64,000 nucleotides of DNA from Candidatus Binataceae bacterium (lineage in GTDB: Bacteria; Desulfobacterota; Binatia; Binatales; Binataceae), in contig DASXMJ010000172.1 in the NCBI GenBank assembly GCA_036495685.1, positions 1-64,000 on the forward strand, read 5' to 3'. Numbering within the stretch: the first letter of the stretch is position 1; each line of letters starts with the position of its first letter. A model generated the notes under the pieces. The model saw only the letters and a list, made by a program, of their open reading frames with translations. It was not told where the DNA came from and ran no database searches. This document shows, in pieces, positions 1 through 8,663 of this stretch. Both the position numbers and the translations under genes were made by a program.

Positions 1-720
1 CGCCGCGGTGGCGATGTCCAGGGTCCGCTGCAGAATAGGCCATCCCTGATCGACTTTGCCTAGCATGCCCTCCGCCTTCACGTTGTCAAATTTCAGGTGG
101 CACAAGCGACGAGTCATATCGACGGTCTTGAGCTGGGTCACGGTGACACCCTTGGCGTTCGACGGCACCAGCAGGATGGTTATTCCGTTCTCACCGCTTC
201 CACTAGTTCGGGCAGCGACCGCAAATCCGTTTGCGACGTGCGCATCGGGTACAAAGAACTTCTCACCGTTAAGCACGTAATCTGAGCCGCTCTTGGCCGC
301 CTTCAGTTGGATACCGCCCGCATCGAAGCGGCCAGCAGCTTCGGCGATGGCGACCGTGCCGATGAACTCGCCCTTGGCCATACGCGGCAATATCGACTTC
401 TTCTGATCTTCCGAACCGCCTTCGATCAGCAAGGGCACTCCCAACAGCGCGCTGGTGAAGAATGGTCCTGGAACCAGGGCCTTGCCGGCTTCCTCGACGA
501 TCACGGTCATGTCGAGGAAGCTACCGCCCTGGCCGCCGTAGTTTTCCGGAATCAGCAGTCCGGGCCATCCGAGTTCGACGATTTTTTTCCAGAAGCCCTG
601 ATCGTGGGCACTTGCGTCCGCCATCATTTGGCGGACAAATTTGGTCTGACAATTGTCGGCCAGAAAGCGCTTGGCCGCGTCGCGCAACATCTCCTGCTCT
701 TCAGAAAATCCGAAGTCCAA
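1..720 (-). CDS. Acyl-CoA dehydrogenase, C-terminal part beyond window
   Basis: This is the N-terminal 240 codons of an FAD-dependent acyl-CoA dehydrogenase, which makes the alpha,beta double bond in acyl-CoA thioesters. The reading frame stays open to base 1, so the C-terminal helical domain with the catalytic base is not visible. The helical N-terminal domain begins DFGFSEEQEMLRDAAKRF and contains PENYGGQGGSFLD. The middle beta domain has the GTVAIAE and LNGEKFFVPD segments typical of the family. I chose a TTG start because GGAGG lies 8 bases upstream and because the family usually starts MDF-x-x-(S/T)-EEQ. A GTG at 789 in the same frame is the alternative. It follows the FIST gene on the same strand after 100 bases. 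The substrate cannot be told. Confidence 0.9.
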   Translation of the reverse strand, partial: MDFGFSEEQEMLRDAAKRFLADNCQTKFVRQMMADASAHDQGFWKKIVELGWPGLLIPENYGGQGGSFLDMTVIVEEAGKALVPGPFFTSALLGVPLLIEGGSEDQKKSILPRMAKGEFIGTVAIAEAAGRFDAGGIQLKAAKSGSDYVLNGEKFFVPDAHVANGFAVAARTSGSGENGITILLVPSNAKGVTVTQLKTVDMTRRLCHLKFDNVKAEGMLGKVDQGWPILQRTLDIATAA

Positions 721-820
721 CTTCTCGTCCTCCGTCGTGAATGGATGGAATCCGGCGCCCAGGCTCGAATCCAAGATTTCAGGTACCACTAAGCGTTTCA
801 GCGTTGCAAGCCAGCGAGCT

Positions 821-2008
821 TCAACTCTTCGTGGTTCGTGCCGAGATGAAAGCCAGAACGCCGGAGTATTGGAGCAGGGCAGTGTGCTCACCCGCCGGGC
901 CGATTTCGAAGCCGGTAAAAAACCCGCCCATCGGAATTTCACCCAGGTACTGCCGGATATAGGCCGAGTCGTGGCCTGGAATGTTGTAGAGCCCGGACCC
1001 GCGGGAAACGCAATCAAAATACAAACCGAACGCCGGCGCGCTCACCAGCCGGGTTTTCAGATCCTCAAGCGTCTCTTTAAGATTGTTGCGCGACCGCTCC
1101 GCATCGCGCAGCACCAGGCCGACCGTGTCGCCCTTCTGCGGATGATGTGCCACCGCGAGCGCACCGTGTTCCTGGCTGGCCCCGACGATGTTACGGACCA
1201 GGAATTTACCGCGCTCGATTTTGCCGGCCGCGGCATCCATGGGCACGGCGAGAAACACGAACGCGAGCGCGCGCCGCAAATCAGCCGCCAGCGGCCAGGC
1301 CGCTTCCGCAAATACCTGATAAGCGGGGCGGCCATCGAGCTCCAGGATCACATTGTCGCGCACGGCAGTGACTCTATGGGGCGGCCCGACCGGCGCGCAC
1401 GCGAGCGAACTTGCGATTGTGAGATCGAAGTCGCCCGCGATTAGCATTCCCGATACGGCGTTGTTACTAACCGCATCACCACAGAACACGAACGTTTCAC
1501 CGATCGAGCCGTCCTCACTCGCCCCGCCCCCCGTCACCGCCACGTGGGGAAGCTCGCGCGAAAGGGCAGGTAACAGCTTCTCCGCGTCCATGTTGTAGGT
1601 GTCAGCAAACAGGCAAAGCAGATTGTTCTGCCGCAGCGCGGGGCGCACCGCGGCGGCGATTTCGGCGGCTACTTCAGAGCCGCGCCCACGCAGCGTCGGG
1701 ACGAAGAACCGGCGTGCGCCGATCTCTTCGCCGCCTAAGACGATGACCACCACGGCGTTGCCGGACTCGATTTCCTGCTCGTGCGCAATCACTCCGAGGC
1801 TGGAACATCCGGCAACCTCCCGGGTTTTCGCCTCGGCTCCAACCACCCGCAGAATCATGGGATAGGCCGCACCGTAGGCAGTTGTCGCAAAGCAGAGTGC
1901 GGCCTGAGCCTGCGCCACGCCTGCCTCCTGCATCGCGGCCGCAGTCGCCTCGCGGGCGGCGGTCTTGGGGTTGAGTGCGTTCGAAAATCCGACTCCCGCG
2001 CGAATCAT
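821..2008 (-). CDS. FIST domain protein (FIST N + FIST C)
   Basis: 395 residues matching a FIST protein, a sensory module thought to bind small ligands such as amino acids. The N-terminal half (about residues 25-215) contains a cysteine-bearing VAGCSSLGVI segment and alternating beta-strand/glycine pattern typical of FIST_N. The C-terminal half has GLYFDCVSRGSGLYN followed by GGFFTGFEIGPAG, which fit the FIST_C pattern. There is no kinase, cyclase or methyl-acceptor domain, so it is a stand-alone FIST protein. A GAGG motif lies about 11 bases before the ATG. It sits between the M20 peptidase gene and the acyl-CoA dehydrogenase on the same strand. The family call is good; the ligand and partner are unknown. 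Confidence 0.8.
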   Translation of the reverse strand: MIRAGVGFSNALNPKTAAREATAAAMQEAGVAQAQAALCFATTAYGAAYPMILRVVGAEAKTREVAGCSSLGVIAHEQEIESGNAVVVIVLGGEEIGARRFFVPTLRGRGSEVAAEIAAAVRPALRQNNLLCLFADTYNMDAEKLLPALSRELPHVAVTGGGASEDGSIGETFVFCGDAVSNNAVSGMLIAGDFDLTIASSLACAPVGPPHRVTAVRDNVILELDGRPAYQVFAEAAWPLAADLRRALAFVFLAVPMDAAAGKIERGKFLVRNIVGASQEHGALAVAHHPQKGDTVGLVLRDAERSRNNLKETLEDLKTRLVSAPAFGLYFDCVSRGSGLYNIPGHDSAYIRQYLGEIPMGGFFTGFEIGPAGEHTALLQYSGVLAFISARTTKS

Positions 2009-2132
2009 CCCGTTTTGGTCCTCGTGGTGGCCGTCGCCACTACTGTGAATGAGCAGATTTTCGCGGATTCGTCTAGCTCGGCTCTCACCCTAAACCTAGC
2101 GGGGTAGGGAAACATGCAGCTCGCCGGGAAGT

Positions 2133-3599
2133 CTAGCGTCCGCCCATGATCTTCAGCAATTCGACGGTGCGCCGAATGCCACCCTCCAGCTCATCGACCG
2201 AAATCCGCTCATCATTTCCGTGGATGCCTTTGGGCTCCTCTGGATGCGTGACTTCGATCGGTACAAAACCGTAGGCGATGATTCCCTTCTGTCGAAAGTA
2301 GTGGCTATCGGTGAATCCGGCGATCAACGTCGGGAGCACGGGCGCGTCCTTGTCCATATGGCGCGCCAGCGCTTGAATTGCACTCATCAGCTCTGATTTG
2401 TGCGGCGACGAAACCGGGGGCCAGTTGCGGACCACCTCGGTCTTGAGGTTCTTGTCGTTTAACGCCTTGTCAATCGTAGCCACCACGGCTTTCGAATCGC
2501 TTCCCGGCAATAGGCGGCAATCAAGTTCCGCATAGGCGGTGGCAGGGAGAACATTGACCGCGCTGCTCGCACCCAGGACGGTCGGGGTAAGCGTGTCGCG
2601 CACGAGCGCGTTTTGCTCCGGGACAGCGAGAAATTGTTTCTGGAAAACCGGGTCACGCAGCGCGGCTGCGAGGTCGAGCCACTGTTTGGGGCCTTCTCCG
2701 AGCTGAGCCATCGCTCGGAAGTAGTCTTCCACCGGCCCAATGAGGTGTATGGGAGGGTGGTACTCCACTAGACGCTGCAACCCGCGCAAGAGTTCGGTTA
2801 CTGAGGTTTCCGCGGGCGGTTGGGACGAATGCCCGGTCGGTCCGTTCGCAGTTACCCTAAGCCACAAAGGCGTCTTCTCGGTGACTGCGACCGCGTAGTA
2901 GACCTTCTTGTTAGGCAACATCCGGATGAAGCCGCCTTCGTTCAGGACATAGGCGACGTCCGAGTAGACGGGCTGCTGGTGGTCGACGAACCATCCGGCG
3001 CCGGCTATACCACCCTCTTCTTCATCGCCGGTCGCGACGAAGAGGATGTCTCGATCGAGCAGAATTCCGGCCCGCTTTACCGCCAGCATCGACATCAGGA
3101 ACACCACTCCCGGCCCCTTGTCATCGCGCGCGCCGCGGCCCCATATCGCCCCGTCCTTGACCTCACCGGAAAACGGAGGTGTCTTCCATTCCTTCGGATC
3201 GGCGGGGACTACGTCCAAATGGCTCAACAGCAGCAGAGCCTTCTGATGCTTCCCGATGCCGTGCAGGCGCGCCGCGACGATCCCGCGTCCGGGTAGCGGC
3301 TCCCAGGTAGTCGCCGGAATTCCGTCGGCAATGAATTTGTCCTTCAGGAACTTGGCCGCCGTCAGCTCATTGCCTGGCGGGTTGGTGGTGTTGATTTGAA
3401 TGTACTTCGATAGCAGGTCCGTCGCTTCCTGGGTCAGCTTGTCGTAGTCGATAGCCTTGGGTTGTGGGGCGCGCACCGCGACCGCTTCGTGCGCGGACTT
3501 GGGTGAGGATTTTGACTGGGCGAAAGCCGGCGCCGTCGCGATGCCGGTTGCGATGCAGAGTGCTAAAGCGAGCTTAAGCCTCCAGCGCGCGCGGTTCAT
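2133..3599 (-). CDS. Exported M20 family metallopeptidase
   Basis: 488 residues. A basic start and hydrophobic stretch ending in APAFAQ form a signal peptide, so the enzyme is probably periplasmic. The M20 di-zinc signature is present: H127 and D129 in SHLDVVP, the bridging aspartate in GRGARDDKGP (about 159-160), and the catalytic glutamates in TGDEEEGG (193-195). A dimerisation insert follows (VTANGPTGHSSQPP), and the late metal ligand is probably H431 in FTDSHYF. Family members hydrolyse dipeptides, N-acyl amino acids or carboxypeptidase substrates. The ATG overlaps the stop codon of the E2 gene by four bases (ATGA), so the two are translationally coupled. That is an unusual partner for a dehydrogenase complex. 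The substrate is unknown. Confidence 0.9.
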   Translation of the reverse strand: MNRARWRLKLALALCIATGIATAPAFAQSKSSPKSAHEAVAVRAPQPKAIDYDKLTQEATDLLSKYIQINTTNPPGNELTAAKFLKDKFIADGIPATTWEPLPGRGIVAARLHGIGKHQKALLLLSHLDVVPADPKEWKTPPFSGEVKDGAIWGRGARDDKGPGVVFLMSMLAVKRAGILLDRDILFVATGDEEEGGIAGAGWFVDHQQPVYSDVAYVLNEGGFIRMLPNKKVYYAVAVTEKTPLWLRVTANGPTGHSSQPPAETSVTELLRGLQRLVEYHPPIHLIGPVEDYFRAMAQLGEGPKQWLDLAAALRDPVFQKQFLAVPEQNALVRDTLTPTVLGASSAVNVLPATAYAELDCRLLPGSDSKAVVATIDKALNDKNLKTEVVRNWPPVSSPHKSELMSAIQALARHMDKDAPVLPTLIAGFTDSHYFRQKGIIAYGFVPIEVTHPEEPKGIHGNDERISVDELEGGIRRTVELLKIMGGR

Positions 3600-4804
3600 C
3601 GCTCGCCGTAGTTGAAGAACTCGATGACGGTTTGCAAAAACTCCGCGGCGGGCGCGCCGTCGACTACGCGATGGTCAAACGTGAGCGATAGCGTCATCAT
3701 CGCGCGCCGCGCGATCTCGCCGCGGTAGATGGCGGGCTTTTCAACAATTCGGCCGACCCCGAGAATCCCGGTTTCGCCGGGATTGAGGATCGGGGTGAAC
3801 CCATCGATGCCGTAGGTGCCGAGATTGGTGATCGTAAAAGTGCCGCCCGTGACGTCTTCGAGCTTGAGATGGCCGGTCCGGGCCTTTTCTCCCAGCGCCT
3901 TGGCCTCGATCGCGATCTCGCGCAGGCCCTTGCGCGCGGCATCGCGTACCACCGGGACGATCAGTCCTTCGCTAAGCGCCACCGCGATGCCCACGTTGAT
4001 TTCGGCGGGCGTTACGATCTCCGCGCCTTCCAGCCGTGCGGCGACCCGTGGATGTCGCAGCAGCGCGTGCGAAGCGGCATGAATCAGCATGTCGGTATAG
4101 GTGGCGTCGAACTCATTCTTGAGGCGCGCGCGCAATTCGGTCGCGGCCGTCACATCCGCCTCGGTCGTGATCGTGATCTGAGCCGAATCACGCAGCGACT
4201 GATGCATCCGCTCCGCGATCGTCTTGCGGGCCCCGCGCAACGGGGTTCGCGCGCCGCCCGATGGTGCAGGGGCTGTGGGTCGTGCTGATCGTGTCGGCGA
4301 TTGCGGACTTTTGGCGGCGCGCTCCACATCCTCTTTGGTGACGCGACCACCCGGTCCGCTACCTTCGATCGCTTCGAGGTCAACCCCCATTTCGGCTGCG
4401 AGTCTGCGCGCGACGGGACTGACCGCGCGCCGGCTACTCTCCGCAGGCGTGGAGACCGACGCGGAGCGCGCCGCCCGCTCTCGAACCAGCCGCTCGGGAG
4501 CCATGCTTGCACCGTTGGATGAAACCCGATCGGCATAGCGGCCAGTCACGACCGCTAGGTCTTCACCCGGCTCAGCGAGCACCGCGACCGCTACTCCGCA
4601 CTCCACCGTGGCCCCTTCCTCTACCAGCCACGCAGCGACAATTCCCGCAGAAGGTGCCTCAACTTCGTAGAGCACCTTTTCGGTCTCTACCTCGTACAAC
4701 GGCTCGCCCACGGTCACCGACTCGCCGACGACCTTGAAGTAACGCTGCACGGTTCCCTCGTGCATCGTCAGCCCAAACTTGGGCATCGCCACTTCGATGG
4801 CCAC
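3596..4804 (-). CDS. Dihydrolipoamide acyltransferase, E2 of 2-oxoacid/acetoin dehydrogenase
   Basis: 402 residues with the full E2 architecture: one N-terminal lipoyl domain (1-76) with the lipoylated lysine K43 in EVETEKVLYEVEA, a proline/serine-rich linker, a peripheral subunit-binding domain (about 118-153, VSPVARRLAAEMGVDL and GSGPGGRVTKEDV), and the catalytic acyltransferase core. The active-site signature DHRVVDGA near the C-terminus supplies H378 and D382. It transfers acyl groups from E1 to CoA through the swinging lipoyl arm. It lies 23 bases after the E1 beta gene and is coupled to the M20 peptidase gene behind it. The single lipoyl domain and the gene order E1 alpha, E1 beta, E2 fit acetoin or branched-chain type complexes; the exact substrate cannot be read from sequence. 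Confidence 0.93.
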   Translation of the reverse strand: MAIEVAMPKFGLTMHEGTVQRYFKVVGESVTVGEPLYEVETEKVLYEVEAPSAGIVAAWLVEEGATVECGVAVAVLAEPGEDLAVVTGRYADRVSSNGASMAPERLVRERAARSASVSTPAESSRRAVSPVARRLAAEMGVDLEAIEGSGPGGRVTKEDVERAAKSPQSPTRSARPTAPAPSGGARTPLRGARKTIAERMHQSLRDSAQITITTEADVTAATELRARLKNEFDATYTDMLIHAASHALLRHPRVAARLEGAEIVTPAEINVGIAVALSEGLIVPVVRDAARKGLREIAIEAKALGEKARTGHLKLEDVTGGTFTITNLGTYGIDGFTPILNPGETGILGVGRIVEKPAIYRGEIARRAMMTLSLTFDHRVVDGAPAAEFLQTVIEFFNYGER

Positions 4805-4827
4805 GCGTCTGATCCCGAGTCGTCGCT

Positions 4828-5799
4828 TCAGTTGCCCAGCAGCTCGCGGATCGCACGTTCGATGCGCGCCTCATCGGCCACAGCCGCGCGCTCCAGAGGC
4901 GGGCTGAAGGGAATCGGAACGTCAAGCGATGCGACCCGTTTTACCGGTGCATCGAGGGAGTCGAAACCCTTTTCCGCGACCATCGAGGCGATGTCGGCCG
5001 CCGCCCCGCCGCGCAGATGTCCTTCGTCGGCGACCACGATGCGATTGGTTTTGGCCAGCGAACCCAGAATGGTCTCTTCATCCAGCGGCATAAGGGTGCG
5101 CGGGTCGATGACCTCGACCGAGACGTTGTCCTTGGCGAGCTTGTCCGCGACTTTGAGCGCCTTCGGCACCATCGCGCCGATCGCGACCAGGGTGACGTCC
5201 TTGCCCTCGCGTTTGACGGCGGCCTTTCCGAGCGCAACCAGGTGGTCGCCGGCGGGCACTTCCTCTTTCAGCCGCCCGAGTCCGCCATGCTCGAAGACGA
5301 TCACCGGATTGTCGTCGCGAATCGCACTCTTGAGCAGCCCTTTCATATCCGCCGGTCCAGACGGCACGACCAGCTTCAGTCCGGGTACGCTCAGGAACTG
5401 TGCGTACACGGTTTCGGAATGCTGCGCTGCCGCCCCGCCCATCGCACCGAACACCGCGCGAAACGTGATCGGCAGGCGGGCCTGTCCGCCGGACATGTAG
5501 CGCAACTTCGCAGCCTGGTTGCAGACCTGGTCGAAGGCGCAATAGAAGAAGCTCGCGAACTCGACCTCGCAGATCGGCCGGGTTCCAGCCATCGCTGCGC
5601 CCACCGCCGCGCCCACGAAGCCCGCTTCACTGATCGGAGTGTTGCGCACGCGCTTTGCGCCGAACTTGTCGATAAGCCCTTTGGTCGCGCCGAACGCACC
5701 AAGCACGACGTCCTCGCCCATCAGGAAGGTGAGCGGGTCGCGTTCCATCTCTTCGGCCAACGCGGAATTGATCGCCTGTATGAAATTTAACTGGGGCAT
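4828..5799 (-). CDS. Thiamine-dependent dehydrogenase E1 component, beta subunit
   Basis: 323 residues, normal length for a separate E1 beta chain of the pyruvate/branched-chain/acetoin dehydrogenase family. It begins with a family-typical block (NSALAEEMERDPLTFLMGED), then FGATKGLIDKFGAKRVRNTP, EAGFVGAAVGAAMAGTRP and the C-terminal transketolase domain with VEVIDPRTLMPLDEETI. This chain completes the ThDP active site with the alpha subunit. GGGAGG lies 9 bases before the ATG. It begins 24 bases after the E1 alpha stop codon, so the two are co-transcribed. The catalysed step is oxidative decarboxylation or cleavage with acyl transfer to the lipoyl arm of E2. Confidence 0.93.
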   Translation of the reverse strand: MPQLNFIQAINSALAEEMERDPLTFLMGEDVVLGAFGATKGLIDKFGAKRVRNTPISEAGFVGAAVGAAMAGTRPICEVEFASFFYCAFDQVCNQAAKLRYMSGGQARLPITFRAVFGAMGGAAAQHSETVYAQFLSVPGLKLVVPSGPADMKGLLKSAIRDDNPVIVFEHGGLGRLKEEVPAGDHLVALGKAAVKREGKDVTLVAIGAMVPKALKVADKLAKDNVSVEVIDPRTLMPLDEETILGSLAKTNRIVVADEGHLRGGAAADIASMVAEKGFDSLDAPVKRVASLDVPIPFSPPLERAAVADEARIERAIRELLGN

Positions 5800-5823
5800 G
5801 GCTCTAGGCCTCCCGCTCCGGAC

Positions 5824-6798
5824 TCAGACGTAAACGTCGTCGGTGACTTCGGACACATCGGGCAACTCGCTTGATCGCGCAAACGCAATCGCCTCGTCCA
5901 GTTCCTTTTCGGTTTCGCTCACGATCTTTTTCAATTCCGCCTCGGAAATTTTGCCGCCCTCGAGGCACCACTGGTGGAAGCGGATGATCGGACATTTGCG
6001 CTTCCACTCCTCGACCTCGGTCTTCTTGCGGTAAGCCTCCTCGCCGAGGAACGCCTGCTCGCCGACGACGTGCCCTTCCCAGCGATAGGTCTTGCACTCA
6101 AGCAGGGTGGGTCCTTCGCCCGCGCGAGCGCGCGCCACCGCTTCGGTCGCGTACTGATACACCTCCATGACGTCGTTGCCGTCGACGATGTGCCCGGGAA
6201 TCCCATAACCCTGCGCGCGCACCGCGATGTCCTTAACCGAGGTTACGGTCTGCATAGGGGTGAACTCGCCGAAGCCGTTGTTCTCGCACACGAACACGAC
6301 CGGGAGCTTCCATATCGCGGCCAGGTTGAGCGATTCGTGGAAGGTGCCCTCGTTGGAAGCGCCGTCGCCGAAGAAACACGCGCTGACTTCGTCGCGTCCC
6401 GCGATCACCGCCGCGAGCGCGGAGCCGGTCGCGATCGGCAATCCGGCGCCGACGATGCCGTTGGCGCCCAGGATCCCCAACGAGAAGTCGACGATATGCA
6501 TCGAACCACCTTTGCCTTTGCAGTACCCACTGCGCTTGCCGAAAATCTCGGCCATCATCTTGTCGAGTCGGCCGCCTTTGGCGATCAGATGACCATGACC
6601 ACGATGGGTCGAGGTAATGCGGTCGGTCTTGCGCAGGGCTGCGCAGATACCCGTCGCGCTGGCTTCCTCGCCGATCGACACATGGACGAAGCCCGGAATC
6701 TCGTTGGCCATCGCCAGGTCGCGAATACTTGATTCGAAGTGCCGGATTTTCTGCATCGACCGGTACATTTCGAGCAGCTTGTCTTTGCCGACGTCCAT
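5824..6798 (-). CDS. Thiamine-dependent dehydrogenase E1 component, alpha subunit
   Basis: 324 residues. It contains the ThDP-binding motif, GDGASNEGTFHESLN ending in CENNGFG (GDG to NN spacing about 28 residues), and the family-typical THRGHGH and KGKGGSMHI blocks. The lysine/glycine spacing and GFGEFTP resemble AcoA-type acetoin:acceptor oxidoreductases more than PdhA, but this is a weak distinction. I prefer the ATG at 6798 because AGGAGG lies 8 bases upstream. An in-frame ATG at 6804 leaves only 2 bases to that site. It is the first gene of a minus-strand set followed by E1 beta, E2, the M20 peptidase, FIST and acyl-CoA dehydrogenase genes. No E3 (dihydrolipoamide dehydrogenase) gene is in the window, so E3 must be supplied from elsewhere. 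Confidence 0.93.
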   Translation of the reverse strand: MDVGKDKLLEMYRSMQKIRHFESSIRDLAMANEIPGFVHVSIGEEASATGICAALRKTDRITSTHRGHGHLIAKGGRLDKMMAEIFGKRSGYCKGKGGSMHIVDFSLGILGANGIVGAGLPIATGSALAAVIAGRDEVSACFFGDGASNEGTFHESLNLAAIWKLPVVFVCENNGFGEFTPMQTVTSVKDIAVRAQGYGIPGHIVDGNDVMEVYQYATEAVARARAGEGPTLLECKTYRWEGHVVGEQAFLGEEAYRKKTEVEEWKRKCPIIRFHQWCLEGGKISEAELKKIVSETEKELDEAIAFARSSELPDVSEVTDDVYV

Positions 6799-6839
6799 CG
6801 CCATTGCCTCCTACGGGTGAGCGGTTCCCCGGCGACTAC

Positions 6840-6912
6840 AACTAGTCCGCAGCAGCGCGGACGGTCAAATGAGAATTGCTTGGTAAGATACCCAGGAGGG
6901 AGCGGACTAGTT
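6840..6912. repeat. Perfect 11-bp inverted repeat pair in divergent promoter region
   Basis: AACTAGTCCGC at 6840-6850 and its exact reverse complement GCGGACTAGTT at 6902-6912 flank a 51-base spacer. They lie between the divergent E1 alpha and endonuclease III genes. The arms could be paired operator half-sites, the stem of a long hairpin, or ends of a lost small element. No function can be assigned. Confidence 0.5.
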
Positions 6913-6988
6913 CGCCTGCATCGAAGTTGGCCGTACGGGGCTGGCGCCCCGTCCCTAGGATTGATGGAGCCGTGCTAGAAGAGACGCT

Positions 6989-7699
6989 GTGAAGCGCGCC
7001 GCGGTCGTTAATCGAAAGTCGCTTACGCGCAGACGATTTAAGGTGACGCCGGAGACCGTCGGCGATCTCATCGAGACCTTGCGCCGGGAGGCAGCCTCGT
7101 GGAACGCGCCGATTGTTACCTTGGTGGCGACCCACACGCGGGACCCGTTCCAGACCCTGATCAGCTGCATTCTGAGCCTCCGCACCAAGGATGAAACCAC
7201 CGCGGTGGCAACTAAACGGCTGTTCGAGCGTGCATCGACTCCCGAAGCGATGCTGAAGATTCCGCTTCGACAGCTCGAGCGCCTGATTTTTCCGGTGGGA
7301 TTTTATCGGACCAAAGCGCGCGTCATTCGCGGAATCATCAGCGATCTCAAAGCCAGGTACGGCGGCAAGGTACCCGATGATCTAGATGCGCTGCTTACCC
7401 TAAAAGGAGTCGGCCGCAAGACCGCGAACCTGGTAGTGACGGAAGCGTTTCGCAAACCGGGGATCTGCGTCGACACCCACGTGCACCGCATCTCCAACCG
7501 CTGGGGCTTGGTGAAGACTACCACGCCCGACAAGACCGAGATGGCGTTGCGCGAAGTGCTGCCTCGGCGTCATTGGCTCGAGTACAACTCGCTCCTGGTC
7601 GCTTTCGGGCAAACCCTATGTCACCCGACCTCGCCATGGTGCTCGCGGTGCCCGATCGAGCATCGCTGCCCCCGCCTCGGCGTGGTGAGATCCAGATAA
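6989..7699 (+). CDS. nth: Endonuclease III-type DNA glycosylase/AP lyase
   Basis: 236 residues, GTG start. It removes oxidised pyrimidines from DNA and cuts the abasic site. The helix-hairpin-helix is LKGVGRKTANLV (about 139-149) with catalytic lysine K144. The catalytic aspartate is D162 in CVDTHVHRISNR. The [4Fe-4S] cluster loop is C-x6-C-x2-C-x5-C (C211, C218, C221, C227). The early loop reads LSLRTKDE rather than the E. coli LSAQATD, a variant I associate with archaeal-like endonuclease III. The N-terminus carries about 20 extra basic residues. It is divergent from the dehydrogenase operon and may be co-transcribed with the reductase gene 69 bases downstream. Confidence 0.93.
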   Translation: MKRAAVVNRKSLTRRRFKVTPETVGDLIETLRREAASWNAPIVTLVATHTRDPFQTLISCILSLRTKDETTAVATKRLFERASTPEAMLKIPLRQLERLIFPVGFYRTKARVIRGIISDLKARYGGKVPDDLDALLTLKGVGRKTANLVVTEAFRKPGICVDTHVHRISNRWGLVKTTTPDKTEMALREVLPRRHWLEYNSLLVAFGQTLCHPTSPWCSRCPIEHRCPRLGVVRSR

Positions 7700-7768
7700 C
7701 CTCGCGCGCGCAACCCGTGGCACGAGTCGGAGTCGAGGAATCTCACGTCGCCATGGTAGGGTGCAGGC

Positions 7769-8659
7769 ATGAGCCTCGAAATTGGATTTGTGGGTCTTGG
7801 TGCCATGGGATTGCCGATGGCCGCGAATCTGCTGGCAGGCGGCCACCGCGTGACGGTTTGGAATCGAACCCAATCCAGGGCCGAGCCGCTTTCGAGCAAA
7901 GGCGCCGCCGTCGCGCTTAAAGCCGCCGACACCGTCAGGCGCGGTGGCGTGCTGGTCTCGATGGTGGCCGACGATGCGGCATTGGCGGAACTGGTCGCGG
8001 GCGACGCTGCTCTAGCCGAGCGTCTCGGTGATGGTGGTATCCATATCTCGATGAGCACCGTCGCGCCGGCGACCACGCGCGAACTCGCCGAAGTCCATCG
8101 CAGGGTGGGGTCCACGATGGTCGCTGCGCCGGTGTTCGGGCGCCCCGACGCGGCCGCGGCGAAGCGCCTGTGGATTTGTGTCTCGGGTCCGGCTGCCGCG
8201 AAAGCGGCGGCTCAGCCGATCCTGGAAGCCTTGGGGCAGCGGGTCTTCGATTTCGGCGAAGTAACCGAGGCTGCCAACGTCGCCAAGATATGCGGCAACT
8301 TCCTCATCGCCGCCGCCATGGAGGCGATGGGCGAAGCGTTCGTGTTGGCCGAAAAGAACGGGGTCGATCGCTCGGCGCTGGCGACCATGCTGGGGCAGAC
8401 GCTGTTCGCATGCCCCGTCTACCAGGGGTACGGCGGCGCGATCGCCAATCGGCGCCACAGTCCCCCGGGCTTTCGTCTCCCGCTTGGGCTCAAGGATGTT
8501 GAAATTGTGCTGCGCAGCGCGTGTGAGGTGAATGCGCCGATGCCCACTGCGAGCCTGCTGCGGGATCGGTTCGTTCACGCGCTAGCGCTGGGCCGCGCCG
8601 ACCTCGATTGGTCGGCACTCGCGCTCGGCGCGCGCGAGGACGCGGGTCTCACGGATTAG
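7769..8659 (+). CDS. NAD(P)-dependent beta-hydroxyacid dehydrogenase (3-HIBDH family)
   Basis: 296 residues. The Rossmann motif GLGAMG is at 9-14. The family substrate loop and catalytic lysine are present: STVAPATTRELAE (96-108), then K173 and N177 in VAKICGNFLIAA. The C-terminal all-alpha domain has the conserved LGLKDVEIVL segment. Family members oxidise 3-hydroxyisobutyrate, tartronate semialdehyde, glyoxylate-type or beta-hydroxyacid substrates; the sequence does not settle which. NWNRT at the end of beta-2 (WNRTQSR) has the arginine typical of NADP preference. Four bases separate its stop from the next gene, so they are probably co-transcribed. Confidence 0.9.
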   Translation: MSLEIGFVGLGAMGLPMAANLLAGGHRVTVWNRTQSRAEPLSSKGAAVALKAADTVRRGGVLVSMVADDAALAELVAGDAALAERLGDGGIHISMSTVAPATTRELAEVHRRVGSTMVAAPVFGRPDAAAAKRLWICVSGPAAAKAAAQPILEALGQRVFDFGEVTEAANVAKICGNFLIAAAMEAMGEAFVLAEKNGVDRSALATMLGQTLFACPVYQGYGGAIANRRHSPPGFRLPLGLKDVEIVLRSACEVNAPMPTASLLRDRFVHALALGRADLDWSALALGAREDAGLTD

Positions 8660-8663
8660 CGAC

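Noticed and set aside
653-1444. Plus-strand open frame of 263 codons
   Set aside because: Antisense to the FIST gene with arginine-rich composition and no domain; the minus strand has clear FIST similarity.
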